From Actinostola sp. cb2023 (Eukaryota; Cnidaria; Anthozoa; Actiniaria; Actinostolidae): a DNA stretch of 64,000 bases. The DNA lies in the NCBI GenBank assembly GCA_033675265.1, contig JAUJYZ010000245.1, positions 340,001-404,000 of the forward strand, read 5' to 3'. This document shows, one piece after another, positions 34,895-47,600 of this stretch. Under the pieces are notes generated by a model that was given only the letters and a program-made list of their open reading frames with translations, ran no database searches and was not told the DNA's origin. Position numbers and translations under genes: made by a program. How positions within the stretch are numbered: the first letter of the stretch is position 1; each line of letters starts with the position of its first letter.

Positions 34895-35148
34895 TCATTG
34901 TCATGCGCAGTATGACTTCGTGAACAAACACAGCTCACAATGCATTGTTGTCAATGTTTTAATGCGGAACAAAAAAATCTGCCATTTTAGAGCACAATTT
35001 CACTAATCATTTTGTATTATACAATTACTCTAAATAGCATGTAAAATTAGAACTATTTACACGACATTAATGTCTTTTACATCGCGTTTTATGGCATTGT
35101 AATAAATTATTGTACCCAAACTTAACATCAATTTAACAGTATGTCCCC
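34794..35148. other. Spacer between convergent amine oxidase and sAC genes
   Basis: AT-rich, 355 bp. AATAAA at 35101-35106 (+) is a candidate poly(A) signal for the amine oxidase. No clear signal for the minus-strand cyclase was found. Confidence 0.45.
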
Positions 35149-38100
35149 TTAGTATCTCTTGTGTGGTTGTGGTTTTGGTAAACTAAACACTGTAGTGCCA
35201 TCGTATACACTTTGTGACTGCTGCTTCCCGCCAAACCATTTCTCCTGGTGTCTTTTGATGGCTTCAGATTCGAGGTGAAGGCCAGACGCCTTGCAGGTCG
35301 ATAAGCACTTTTTAAGCAACGAACGAGCTTTGCTGGCCTTGCTGAAGATGAGCGCTTGATAGGCCTGGAGGTGAATGTTACGTGGATACAGAACTCTGTA
35401 ATGGTGGCACGCTTCTGAAAGCTTGTGGAATTTCTGTTAGAAATGATAATTACAGACATTAATAATTTAACTTTGCGTCGTTGAATCTTTAACTTTGCGT
35501 CAGTTTCACTGCACTACGACGCAAGCAAAAGACTCAAAAGCGCAAGAATAAGAAACTTGTGTCATTCACAAATGGGCCAACGCATGCACAACCGACAAGC
35601 ACAACCGACAAGCGCAAGCACAAGCGCAAGCACAAGCACAAGCACCAAAAGTGCCAAAAATTGATTCTTGTGCTCATTCTTTCGAATGGCTTATGTTTGT
35701 CCCGTTTTCACATTGTTTTTCGTTCTCGCTCTCGGAGAAGGAACATTTAAGCTCGTCACGCTAGAACATACAAATACGCAACGCCTTGTCACGTATGGAT
35801 AAGCATTGTCACGTTTTCACCTGGTCACGCTACTTGTCACGCAAGTACAAATGAAAAAAAAGACAACGTTGAGCTCGTTACCTTTTTCAGGTCGTGCTTT
35901 GTTGCCTTGTCCTTTGGAACGATTCTTAGGTGTAGTAATTTGGTTTCAATGATTCTAATGAGACCTCCCACAGACATTAAATCTTCAAGCTTTACTGGCT
36001 CTTGTGCTGAAGAACACAAATAATAATGATGATGATGATGAGAAGGAGGATAGTGGTCGGGTGGTGTTGATGATGATGATGATAATTTATGATGATAGTT
36101 GTTGGTGGGTGGTGGAATTAGTGACGATAACGTGTTCTACGATACCATCCTTACCTAGAGCATTCTCTATAAACAGTTCTGCTTTCTCCCACTCTTCTTT
36201 TCGAGCATACCTTGAAATACGAACACAAAGTTGGGTTCATTTGCTAACCAAAATAACTGTCTTCGGCGATGTCGTCGAATAGAGCGACCGGGAGATGTTG
36301 ATGAAGGTGCAGGCACACTGTTAACATGCAACATGATTGCTGTATGTGCCTACCTCTGTAATTATCAGTTGCAATTATTGCAATCAAGAATGCGATCCTA
36401 TACTTACGCAACATTGCCCGCAATAGTTGCAGCAAAGAGGCAAGCAAACGCGGCAATGCCTTTACCGGCAATACTATGCTGTGGTGCGAGGGCACTGGAA
36501 TAAACGCATGCTCTTGAAACTTTGGAAATGTGTTGAAAATATCCAGAATTAAAATTTACAACGAACGGAATTTTCAAGGTTTCAACAGCGCGTTTTTCGC
36601 ATGCAGTCGGTGATGGCGATGCGGTCTCAAGATACAGACTGGGATACAATGTTGCAGAAGTAGGATCGAATTGTAATTCATTAAGTTGGCTCGCAACAAC
36701 TGCAGGGGTGGACACATACTGCAACAATATTACCCGCAATGTTGCACCGTGTATCTGAGTTTAGTTAGGTGCAGGAGGGTGCAAGCAGGTGGTGGTGAGT
36801 GTTGTCATTGTAGTCGTGGTGAATACGGCTATATTCTAAATCGTTCAACTTACCATAATGCCATGCAAGCATTCAGATAAAACTTGGGGATCATGTCACC
36901 AGAGAAAACAGGATCATTTGAAGCTTGGACTGTGAATTCTTCAATCTGGTTTATATTCTCAACTTGTTGCCCTGAGAAATGGATCAAATTTAGTCAGTTT
37001 TCCAAAGAAAGTAACCCGATTTCATACAAGACTCGTGAATAGCAAGAAACACTATTCCTTGCCTGCATCGAGTAGTAAATCAAAGCATCCACACATGTAG
37101 AGTGCCTTGCCGTGTGAGTCCTCTTCCTCAATAGCTGTGTAGTTAAGTTCTTTGAGAAGCTCAAAGCATTTGTCGGTTCTGTTGGGAAAAAGAGCACCAG
37201 ACGTTTAATGATTTAATAAGTAATAGCACCTCTCATCGGCTCATTTTCCACCATGTCATGTTACCCAAGGGTTTTCCACCACCAAGAATTTGTGATCTTC
37301 GAAGTATCACAATTGAAATTCTTGGTGGTGGAAAACCCTTGGATAACATGACATGGTGGAGGGGACCTCGATCACATCAACTTCTTTTTTTCTTCAAAAG
37401 TCGTTAATAATTTACAAGCTATTGATGATTACGGTGGCAGTGCGAAGCAATATGACGTGACATGGTGGAGGAGACCTCACATCAAATTCTTTTTTTTTCA
37501 AAAGTCGTTAATAATTTACAAGCTATTGATTTGATGGAGAACCAGTTTGCATGACATGGGTGGAGAACCCTGCTTAGGTTATATTTACTATTGTGGTTTG
37601 ATTACGGTGGCAGAGCGAAGCAATATGACGTGACATGGTGGAGGAGACCTCACATCAACTTCTTTTTTTCCAAAAGTCGTTAATAATTTACAAGCTATTG
37701 ATTTGATGGAGAACCAGTTTGCATGACATGGGCGGAGAACCCTGCTTAGGTTATATTTACTATTGTGGTTTGATTACGGTGGCAGTGCGAAGCAATATGA
37801 CGTGACATGGTGGAGGAGACCTCGCATCAACTTCTTTTTTTCCAAAAGTCGTTAATAATTTACAAACTATTGATTTGATGGAGAACCAGTTTGCATGACA
37901 TGGGTGGAGAACCCTGCTTAGGTTATATTTACTATTGTGGTTTGATTACGGTGGCAGTGCGAAGCAATATGACGTGACATGGTGGAGGAGACCTCACATC
38001 AACTTCTTTTTTTCCAAAAGTCGTTAATAATTTACAAAAACTATTGATTTGATGGAGAACCAGTTTGCATGACATGGGTGGAGAACCCTGCTTAGGTTAT

Positions 38101-41100
38101 ATTTACTATTGTGGTTTGATTACGGTGGCAGTGCGAAGCAATATGACGTGACATGGTGGAGGAGACCTCACATCAACTTCTTTTTTTCCAAAAGTCGTTA
38201 ATAATTTACAAACTATTGATTTGATGGAGAACCAGTTTGCATGACATGGGTGGAGAACCCTGCTTAGGTTATATTTTACTATTGTGGTTTGATTACGGTG
38301 GCAGTGCGAAGCAATATGACGTGACATGGTGGAGGAGACCTCACATCAACTTCTTTTTTTCCAAAAGTCGTTAATAATTTACAAACTATTGATTTGATGG
38401 AGAACCAGTTTGCATGACATGGGTGGAGACACCTGCTTAGGTTATATTTACTATTGTGGTTTGATTACGGTGGCAGTGCGAAGCAATATGACGTGACATG
38501 GTGGAGAAGACCTCACATCAACTTCTTTTTTTCCAAAAGTCGTTAATAATTTACAAACTATTGATTTGATGGAGAACCAGTTTGCATGTCATGGGTGGAG
38601 AACCCTAACGGTGGCAGTTCAAAGCAATATGACTTACTTTCCATTAAGAAGAAGGGCTTGGACAAACAGTGGAAGACAGGAAATCTTCATGTGCAGGTCG
38701 TTGACCTTATTTGAGATCATCATTACAAATTGGCCTGTAGACAACGACATTAATGTTACCATCATCAGCACCATTATTATTCAACAAGTTTCTCATCAGT
38801 CATCTTTACAATCGTTACTATTAGTTTCATAATAGCATAACTGCATATAACAGTTGCTAAAAGTCGTACCCGATCGAAGGGCTTCCTCTATGTTAGCAGT
38901 AGCCAGTCTAAACGAGAGACTAACGCTGTAAAGATGTCCGACTGTGATGAGGTTCTCTGGGTTGTGGTAAACTCGTGGATCTTGACATCTGGGTGAAGAT
39001 ATACAATGGAAAATTTAGCGTCGTGCTGCAGAGATTCCAGTTGTTCAAAGTTTAGATACAATATATGAAAACTGGAAAGTTAACTGTAAATGATGATAGT
39101 GCTATCATGCAAAGGTAGGCTGGATTCTTTCCTTGATTCTGAAGGCCTAAGGATTAGTTCAGCTTACCTTTGTAGTCCAATTTTTTCGTAGCGTTCTGCC
39201 CAGCTCGTCCATCCAACCAAGTGACTGCACTCAATCACTGCTGCGTACGCTACAAGAAGCTGTTGTGATACGAAATTGTGGTTCGATGTCAGAATAAATT
39301 ATACCATCGTTTTGTTCCGAGATTTGAAGTCAGTACAAAGAGGATACACAGTTAAGTGATCGTTAAACCGTATAAAATTTAGATTTATATTGAGTGTTCT
39401 TTGCTTATCTTACCTCGTGTAGGTTTTCATCTGCTTCTTCAGCAGCATTGAGTTCCTGTAAGGCAGCCATTAATGACCGGTCGTTCTGGTGGAGGGCGTG
39501 GTACACGTGCGATAAATGACCCAAACAGCGAGCCTGTTCGGTGAGTCGTGCTGAATTATCCCTAGCAGTATTAGAAACTTGATTAGTGAACGACTTGATC
39601 ACCTTCATTATACATTGCAATTATCATCATTTTAACCAGCGGCAGCAACACCATTGTCCTAATCAACACTACTACCACCAATATTACTACCACTACCATC
39701 ATCATTATCATCACTAACACCACCACTACAATCACCACTACATCCACCAATACCATCACTACCACTAACACCACCAACAACACCACCACCACCACCATCA
39801 TCATCTCCAACAAGTACACCACTAACACCACCACTACAATCACCACTACATCCACCACTACCATCACTACCACCACCAACACCACCACCACCACCACCAT
39901 CATCATCTCCAACAAGTACACCACTAACACCACCACTACAATCACCACTACATCCACCACTACCATCACTACCACCACCAACACCACCACCAACACCACC
40001 ACCAACACCACCACCACCACCACCACCATCATCATCTCCAACAAGTACACCACTACAACCACCGCACCGTCACCATCACTAGAGCAGATTTCCTATGACT
40101 GTGAAAAACCACGGCGCACGACACGGCACGGTCACGGCACGAATTCATTCGAAATCCTAAATCATCACGGTCACGGCACGGCACGTCCGTGCCGTAAGTT
40201 TTTCACAGTCATACGAAATCTGCTCTAACACCACCACTACTACTACCATCATCATCACTAACACCACCGCTACAACCACCACTACAACCACCACTACAAT
40301 CACCACTACAACCACCACACCATCACTACCACTAACACCACCACTACTACTACCATCATCATCACTAACACCACCACTACAACCACCACTACCACCACCA
40401 CACCATCACTACCACTAACACCACCACTACAACCACCACTACAACCACCACTACAACCACCACTACCACCACCACACCATCACTACCACTAACATCACCA
40501 CCATCATCATCATCACCACCAACATCACCACCATCACCACTAACTACCACTAACTACCACTAACATCACCACCATCATCACTACCATCATCACTACAACC
40601 ACCACTAACTACCAACATCACCATCATCACCACCAACATCACTACCACCACCAACAAGAACACCACCATCTCTATCACCAACATCACTCCACTACCATCA
40701 TCACTACTACTACCACCACTAACAACAACACCATCACTATTATAATAATAATCATTATCGTCATCATCGTTTTCGCCATCTCCATTATTCTTAACATACA
40801 AACATACCCAGCGCATTCCATAAAGTAACCTGGAAATAGGACGTGAAGGTAGTGTCTCAACGACTCTCTTCTAATACGAAAATGCACCCCAAGACTAGTA
40901 GTTGGTTGTTTTTTATTAAGTAATGCCAAGGAATCCTGAAAATGTAGGAGAGCTTCGTCCAATCGATTCATTTGAAAGAGTGCCTGAGAAAGAATGTAAA
41001 TACGTTAGCAAGAATATCGAAGGTTAGTACTCTGGAAATAAAGTTGTTGGGGCCAAATTTCTGATCAAAATTTTGAACGGGCTCCCAAATATTTGAGTAA

Positions 41101-41623
41101 GTCTGGAGAAAGGTCCTTCATAATGTTCACCAAGTATGTGGATTTTGGGATTCACAATCAATTTGCGGTTTCCTAACCGATCGCACTTTTAGCCGGTCAC
41201 TAAGTGTAAGCATCAGTGAGGACGTGAGCCGTGTACCTGTCCTATTAAGCTTTCTACTCGCACCATATCTTCCTTGGTTGCGATGTCCTCGCCATCCTTA
41301 GTTTTCTCATCAAACATACGCCTAACCTCGTATAAATGCGATAAAGCCTGCATGTTAGCAGACGTGGTTAGCGCTGCGGCACCAGACTCAGTCAAGTATC
41401 GAAACGTCTTGATCTTGTTTCCCGAAGCCCGCCAGTGATCTACAAGCTGAGGAAACACTGATGCCAAGACTTCTGCACATTGACATCTCCTGAGGTCAAC
41501 GGCATCGATGTTACTGTCATCATCCACCATGTGAGACATTTCTTCCTCGATCAGCGTCATTCTGCCGATTGATTCTTTGGAAAAAGAAATAAATGGTTGT
41601 TACATCAGGGACCGCGGAGTACC

Positions 41624-41669
<46 letters not shown>

Positions 41670-44600
41670 GTGGAAATGTAACGCATGGAGCCTGCAGAAC
41701 AGGCGTTCTTCGTTGGGGGAGAAACGTAGGAGTAGGAATGGGGAGAGGACAAAATCCCCAAAACAAAAACGCTATAACGCACGTAACAACACATTTTGTC
41801 CGGGATCAGTTGTAGAACGTGCTCTCTTGAAATGGTTGAACTTGGAATTCCAACCTTGTTATGCTAGACAACAAACACAATCATCACATTATTCTAACCG
41901 TCTAACTGTACTTCTTCGTCTTTTGGCTTGATGCTACTCTTCCTAGTAATTCTTGACAACCAACTTTCTCGGCTCTCTTTCTTTTCAGCCTGGCCTGCAA
42001 ATCCTAAAGCACCCACAAGCCCTTCAGGTCCCGTAGTTCCATTTTCTTGCTGAGTCATAGAGTCTTGGTTTATTGTGTTCGCTCTGGACCGGCTTTCAAA
42101 ATTTGGAAGTTCGGTGTTACTAGGCCGAGTAAAGCTCTGGCGTTCGTGCGCGCGCGAGGAAAATGCGCCTTGACTTTGAACTTTTTCTCTCATCTCCATC
42201 GCCTTTCTTCGTTTTTGGGTGCTGGACGACATTATGGTTGATCGCCCAGATGTACCTGCAAGACAAATGAACAACGATATTGGACATTATTATATAGCAC
42301 AGATACTACGCGCGCTCTTATTGGTCAATTAGCGGGCCGTAACTTCCCGTACGGCCCGCTGAAAACAGAAATGTAAGGAAAAGCTATACAATAAACATTT
42401 ATTAACCTCGCTTTGCTCGATACGTACGGGAAGTTATGAATCCTCATTTCCCCCCACTTTTTATGGCCCGCGCGCTATGCACTTGGTCCATAAGGCCGTG
42501 CGACAAAAAATTGGTCCATAACTTCCCATACGGACCTCGCGCTCGGTTAATAAGAGATATGTATTTCACGCTGAAGAAGAGAACAGTTCCCATGGAGTTC
42601 CTCGGTCCTATCCTTACACACAACCTATACTTTCTCTTTAGTCCAACTGACTACAGCGTTTTGCTAAATGAGCCGCTTTGTTCGATTTCCTCCACTCAAT
42701 GTCGTCAAGGCTGCTGTTTAGGGCGGGGTGTTCACATCTAGATGTAATGAATCGTTTATTAAAAACACTTTTTTGCATTTAAAACTGAATAAGAAGAAAG
42801 GCACATTTTAGTTCGCATAGAGTTGTAGCTTGATTAACAGTTTTCAGATGATTCGTATCATTTCTTGGAACAACCGTAAGACTCGACGTATAAGACAACT
42901 TAAATTTTGGAAAAACGTTTTCAGTTTTGAAAGAAATCGAAGAAATTGAAAGTCGTCTTTATTTCACCAAACTTAAACTTATTGACATTGAAAACGGATA
43001 ATTGTTTTCCTTTTATATAACAAATTCAATTCAACTTACGTCTGCTCGCTTCGCTCTCTGCTTTGCTATCTGTCTGTGCTTCCTCTTGACTAGAGTCTTG
43101 TCCAGGTACAAATCCACCACCACCACACGCACGACACTTGTGAGCCTGAGACTCGAGAAACATGGCAGCCTTCTCGTGAAGTTCTTTCCTTTGGTTCTCA
43201 AGCCAGACGTCATAGGCCGTTTCTTGTACATAGATATTCACAAACACATAAAAGAGACAGTGCTTCTTTGGACCGTATGGGGTCATCATACTCGTAAGAT
43301 TGAGCACCTGTGTAAAATATAATGTTTCCATAAAAACGTGGATAGACTATGTTCAACCCCTTCACTTGATTTTGCTGCCCTATAGTAATTTAACACCCCC
43401 TTCACCGTCAGGAAGAAATGTCCCTCCTATTGCCCCACCCCGGACAATAACACTGAACTCTACTTTTCAAAAGGACCTATTTCTTGGAAGAGACAGGAGA
43501 TAATCAGCTCGTTATTCCTTTCTCTCGGTTTATATTCTTACCTTATTGCCCTCGTCTGCATAGCAGCCACATAGTACTGGTGCATGAAGGGATGTAGCCA
43601 CGTTGTGGTGGTGGTGGTGGTGGTGGGTGTGGGTGTGATGTTGAGCATGTGCAGGATCATTGTAGTCATAGAAACCATGATGGTTGTGCGCAGATTGATG
43701 CTTCGATGCCAGACTTGCACACTCGAGAATACCATCTCTCACGAGGGTATACAGAATAACATCCAAGGACCTCTTGCAGGTCATGGGGACCAGAGCTTCG
43801 ATGAGGTCTCGCGAAAACTGCATACCTAGTATTGATGCACACTTCAGGGTGACTTGCTCCGTCGGGGACATGCGATCAACCCTCGCCAGAACCATATCTT
43901 TGACAGATTCTGGAATAAGCACGTTGGAGATATCTACACCCGGTGTAACAATACACACATTGTGAGTGTCTTTTGGCATGGCACTTTGAGATGCAGGCAC
44001 AAACGTACCCGGATTGAAACCATAATATTCCTTATTGACAGGTGGAGAGAGATCTACAGCAACCGAGCTTACTTCGCTGGCCAGACTTGATCTTCTACTG
44101 TCATCGGATTTTCTGACTTCTGCGTCGAAGTAAAACTCGTTGGTCGTACTGCCAGTGGACATTCTTCGCTTCTTTTGCGCTTTTTCTTCGTTTCCTATTA
44201 GCAGTTTAGTAAAGAGGCTACCTCTTCGCGCCTTTGTGTTTTTAATCGTCGTCATTGCACCGTCGTCTTCCTCCAGAACGTCTGGAAGCGCTGGTGTCTG
44301 CGATCTTAAGAAAGGTGATTGTGGTCGAGATTGTGGTCGAGATTCGTCAGATGTTTGAAACTGAGAGCAAATCTCTTGATATTTGTCGCGGAGCCCGTCG
44401 ATCGGCGCGAAGGAAAGAGATTCAGATACGTTTTCTTCTGAGTTAAATGCTTGTGTTTCGGACACAACGACGATAATTTTACTAACTAAAACGTCTTTTA
44501 TTAGCTGCTCGCACCATGAAGGGACGCCATGACTCTTTTTTTGAAGTATGGTGTCCAGCTCTTTGGGAATGTACATGACATCCATAAACTGACAAGCGAG

Positions 44601-47600
44601 ATTACTCATTAGGCTGGCATCGAGACCAGCTACAAAAAAAGCAAATCATCGGTGTAAACAACTTATGGAATGTCAAAATATCGTTCTTTCATTGGCCTTA
44701 TTTGGTAATGAATTCTTTATTTGGTAACTAAATTCCTTATTTGGTAACTAAATTCCTTATTTGGTAACTAAATTCCTTATTTGGTAACTAAATTCCTTAT
44801 TTGGTAACTAAATTCCTTATTTGGTAACTAAATTCCTTATTTGGTAACTAAATTCCTTAATTGGTAACTAAATTCCTTATTTGGTAACTAAATTCCTTAT
44901 TTGGTAACTAAATTCCTTATTTGGGAACTAAATTCCTTATTTGGTAACTAAATCCCTTATTTGGTAACTAAATTCCTTATTTGGTAACTAAATTCCTTAT
45001 TTGGTATGGATATATGGCGATTTACTTACTTAATTTGAATTTCTTTGACTTGGGGTTGTTTATCATTCGAACAGCTGATTTACAGGGCGGGTTTGCAGCA
45101 GAGAAAGGACGAAGAGCCAGCACCAATACGGCATGAGAATCTTTTTGCAAGTCCTCTAGGAAATCCCACGATTCGTGGTCAATAAACTGCGCGTTATCGA
45201 CGGCAAATAAACATGGCTGTTCCACTGAAACCTACAAGTCAATATACATGGAGCAATGTCATTGTACAGTCGACAATCCCTCAAGCCACAGGTACAACAA
45301 CTATTTAATCCTCTGACGCTATTGTTAAAATATATATTTGTGTACACGTCTTTCGGTGGGCTTCCTGTGGTGAACCGCACGGGATTATTGGGCCAGCGTT
45401 TTACCACAGGAAGCCCATCAAATAGACGCGCGCAATAATATATATTGTGGGGGTACATGTACAGTTCCTGAATCACAGTTTTAAAACACTGTTTCTCAAG
45501 CACTTATCTCCAGTAAACAACGACCTCCTGTAATCGACCACCTTGACTTACAACAAGTATAGTCGCTTACGAGAGGTTTCACTGTGTGACACTTTCTCCC
45601 AACTTGGGGTTACCTCCTCCGTGGCTTTTTCGTAATACGTGCCAGTCCCTCCCGGTCAATAGATCAACAGGAAGCCCAGAGAGCAGAAAAAACAGAGGAG
45701 AAGCCATGCAGGACTGAACTGAAATCGAAACTGTTACCTGATGAACGATGTCAAAAATAAGGTTGTGGAAGTGTTCCGTGACTTGTCGAGTGTCCATGTG
45801 ACTGAATTTCGGATTTGTTGGAATCTGCCAAGAGATAAACACGACATATCTCAAAACAGGCCCAGAATGCAACGCGCAGTTCACTAGTTACCAGTTTCCT
45901 GTGCAACTCCGCGGAAATGGCTAATAATTGCTAGTTTTCAAATCAATCCCTGGAGATTTAAAGTACAAAGACGCAGCGGCCATGTTGGTGGTACAAACAA
46001 GAGAAGCTAATGAGAAATGCTTTGTTATCAGGCACCAACATGGCCGCCATGACGTCACGTCATCATAGATATTTTCACACTTACATGGACCCCCAACAAA
46101 TCATTCAATAAACACAAACTGTTTCGCAAGTGTTCGTCGGTCACGTGTTCTTTCAAGGCGTGTTCTCTCTCAGCCGGTGTACGACAGACGTCCAACTCCA
46201 ATAGAATACTAATGAGCATTTGGACAACATAGTACGGTGTGTGCGCATGCGCCATATCAGCTTCTACGTAATCAACCCTGAAAATGATTACAAGAGTATT
46301 ATATGTTACCACTTTGTGCACCCAACACCAACAACAACAACAACAATTCTTTATTATTACTTAAATTATAAACACCAAAGTCGCGACTTGCTTACATCAA
46401 AGAAGCTGCACTACAGTGTATTTGACGTTTATGATTGACAGTAGTCTATGCCATTAAGTTATTATTCACAGTCAAAGCTGTATCTAAAATCTATAATAAT
46501 CTAAGTCAATAAATCCCGAACCTTTCGGTCGTGAGTTACTTATGCACGGCCCGATCGACTGTCCTCCGTAGTGAAGCCACGCCCCCTGCCAGTCAAAGCT
46601 ACTGTAATCTTTTCCAAAAGTGAGAGGCCTTTCGCTACTTACTTGAAATTCTCGTCCTCAGCGATGTCCATGAATTCCTCCATGATCCTCGTCTTGCCGA
46701 TGCCTGCTTCACCTTCAATGATCACCATATGCTGCACCAAACCAGCTTGTCGTTCATCGGTGTTCACGATGTGAAGAAGCTTCTTCATTTCTTGACATTC
46801 TAGCTCGCGGCCTGGAAAAAAGCCGCGAACGTTTTCCGATGACACAATTATGTACCAGAAGGATAATCGATAGAGTGTTATGAGCTGAAATACTCATACG
46901 TCATCTTACCTAATATGGGATATTCCGTCTCGTCGTCTTCGGTTTCTCGACTGAGAAGAAATAAAGGTTTTTGTAATATAAATATAAATACGGTTCGCGA
47001 GACAACAGATGATCCACTAAGACTTACTCGTGGTTTTTGTTGTACTCTCTTACATCCTCAGGGTCCGCGATGCCTTTCAGCGTTTTATAGGGCAAAAGTA
47101 AAAAGTCTTCTTTCTTGAGCTTTGACTTGGACGCCATGAACGTTTCATTGTCACAAGAGAGTATACCAGGGTAGTTGACCATCAGACGTGCCGCCATGTT
47201 GACTTTTCGTCCTATCACTGTTGAACGAGATGCACCGTTAATGATATATGCAAACCAGGTGATGACGATGAATATGGAGAATATGGATAATGATGATGGC
47301 CATATGAAAATGGGTGTCAATGAAGACAATGATGATGATGATAGTTGTGGCCTGTGCATGCAGGGATGTAATAGTGGGTGGTGGTTGTGAAAATGATGAT
47401 GATGGCAGTTAGTGGTGGTGGTGGATGTGATGGTGGGCGGGTACATAACATTACATGTTAATTGTCTAAATCACGATGAAGCAGGTGGTGGTGATGAGTA
47501 TGATGGTGATGAGTATGATGGTAATGAGGATGATGGTGACGGTGATAATGAGTATGATGGTAATGAGTATGATGGTGACGGTGATAATGAGGATGATGAC

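Larger units (their letters stand above)
35149..40983 (-). other. ADCY10: sAC exons 22-31: helical-repeat C-terminal region
   Basis: Exons 40830-40983, 39414-39550, 39168-39259, 38870-38988, 38638-38734, 37063-37178, 36854-36971, 36155-36210, 35882-36006 and 35149-35433 (TAA). TPR-like helices such as MNRLDEALLHFQDSLALLN and LHMKISCLPLFVQALLLNGK match the human C-terminal half; WYARKEEWEKA matches human WYARLQEWD. Exon 27 ends at a GC donor (CAG|GCAAGG), since the frame meets a stop two codons later and the phase then fits exon 28. Confidence 0.82.
41237..44629 (-). other. ADCY10: sAC exons 18-21: large linker with disordered and His-rich segments
   Basis: Exons 43542-44629 (1,088 nt, by far the largest), 43040-43307, 41899-42255 and 41237-41574. 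Exon 18 holds a Ser/Arg/Pro-rich insert (RPQSRPQSP, RRGSLF, RRSSLASE), then a conserved helical part, then HTHTHHHHHHH encoded by a GTG/GGT run. Exon 19 has QETAYDVWLENQRKELHEKA and a Cys/His cluster (HKCRACGGGG) as in human. The inserts account for much of the extra length. Confidence 0.82.

Noticed and set aside
33756..34938. Minus-strand ORFs of 299-388 codons
   Set aside because: They run through the 52-bp satellite in all three frames, which is a consequence of a stop-free unit, not a gene.
39583..40062. Poly-Val ORF, minus strand
   Set aside because: CCA/ACC array in sAC intron 22.
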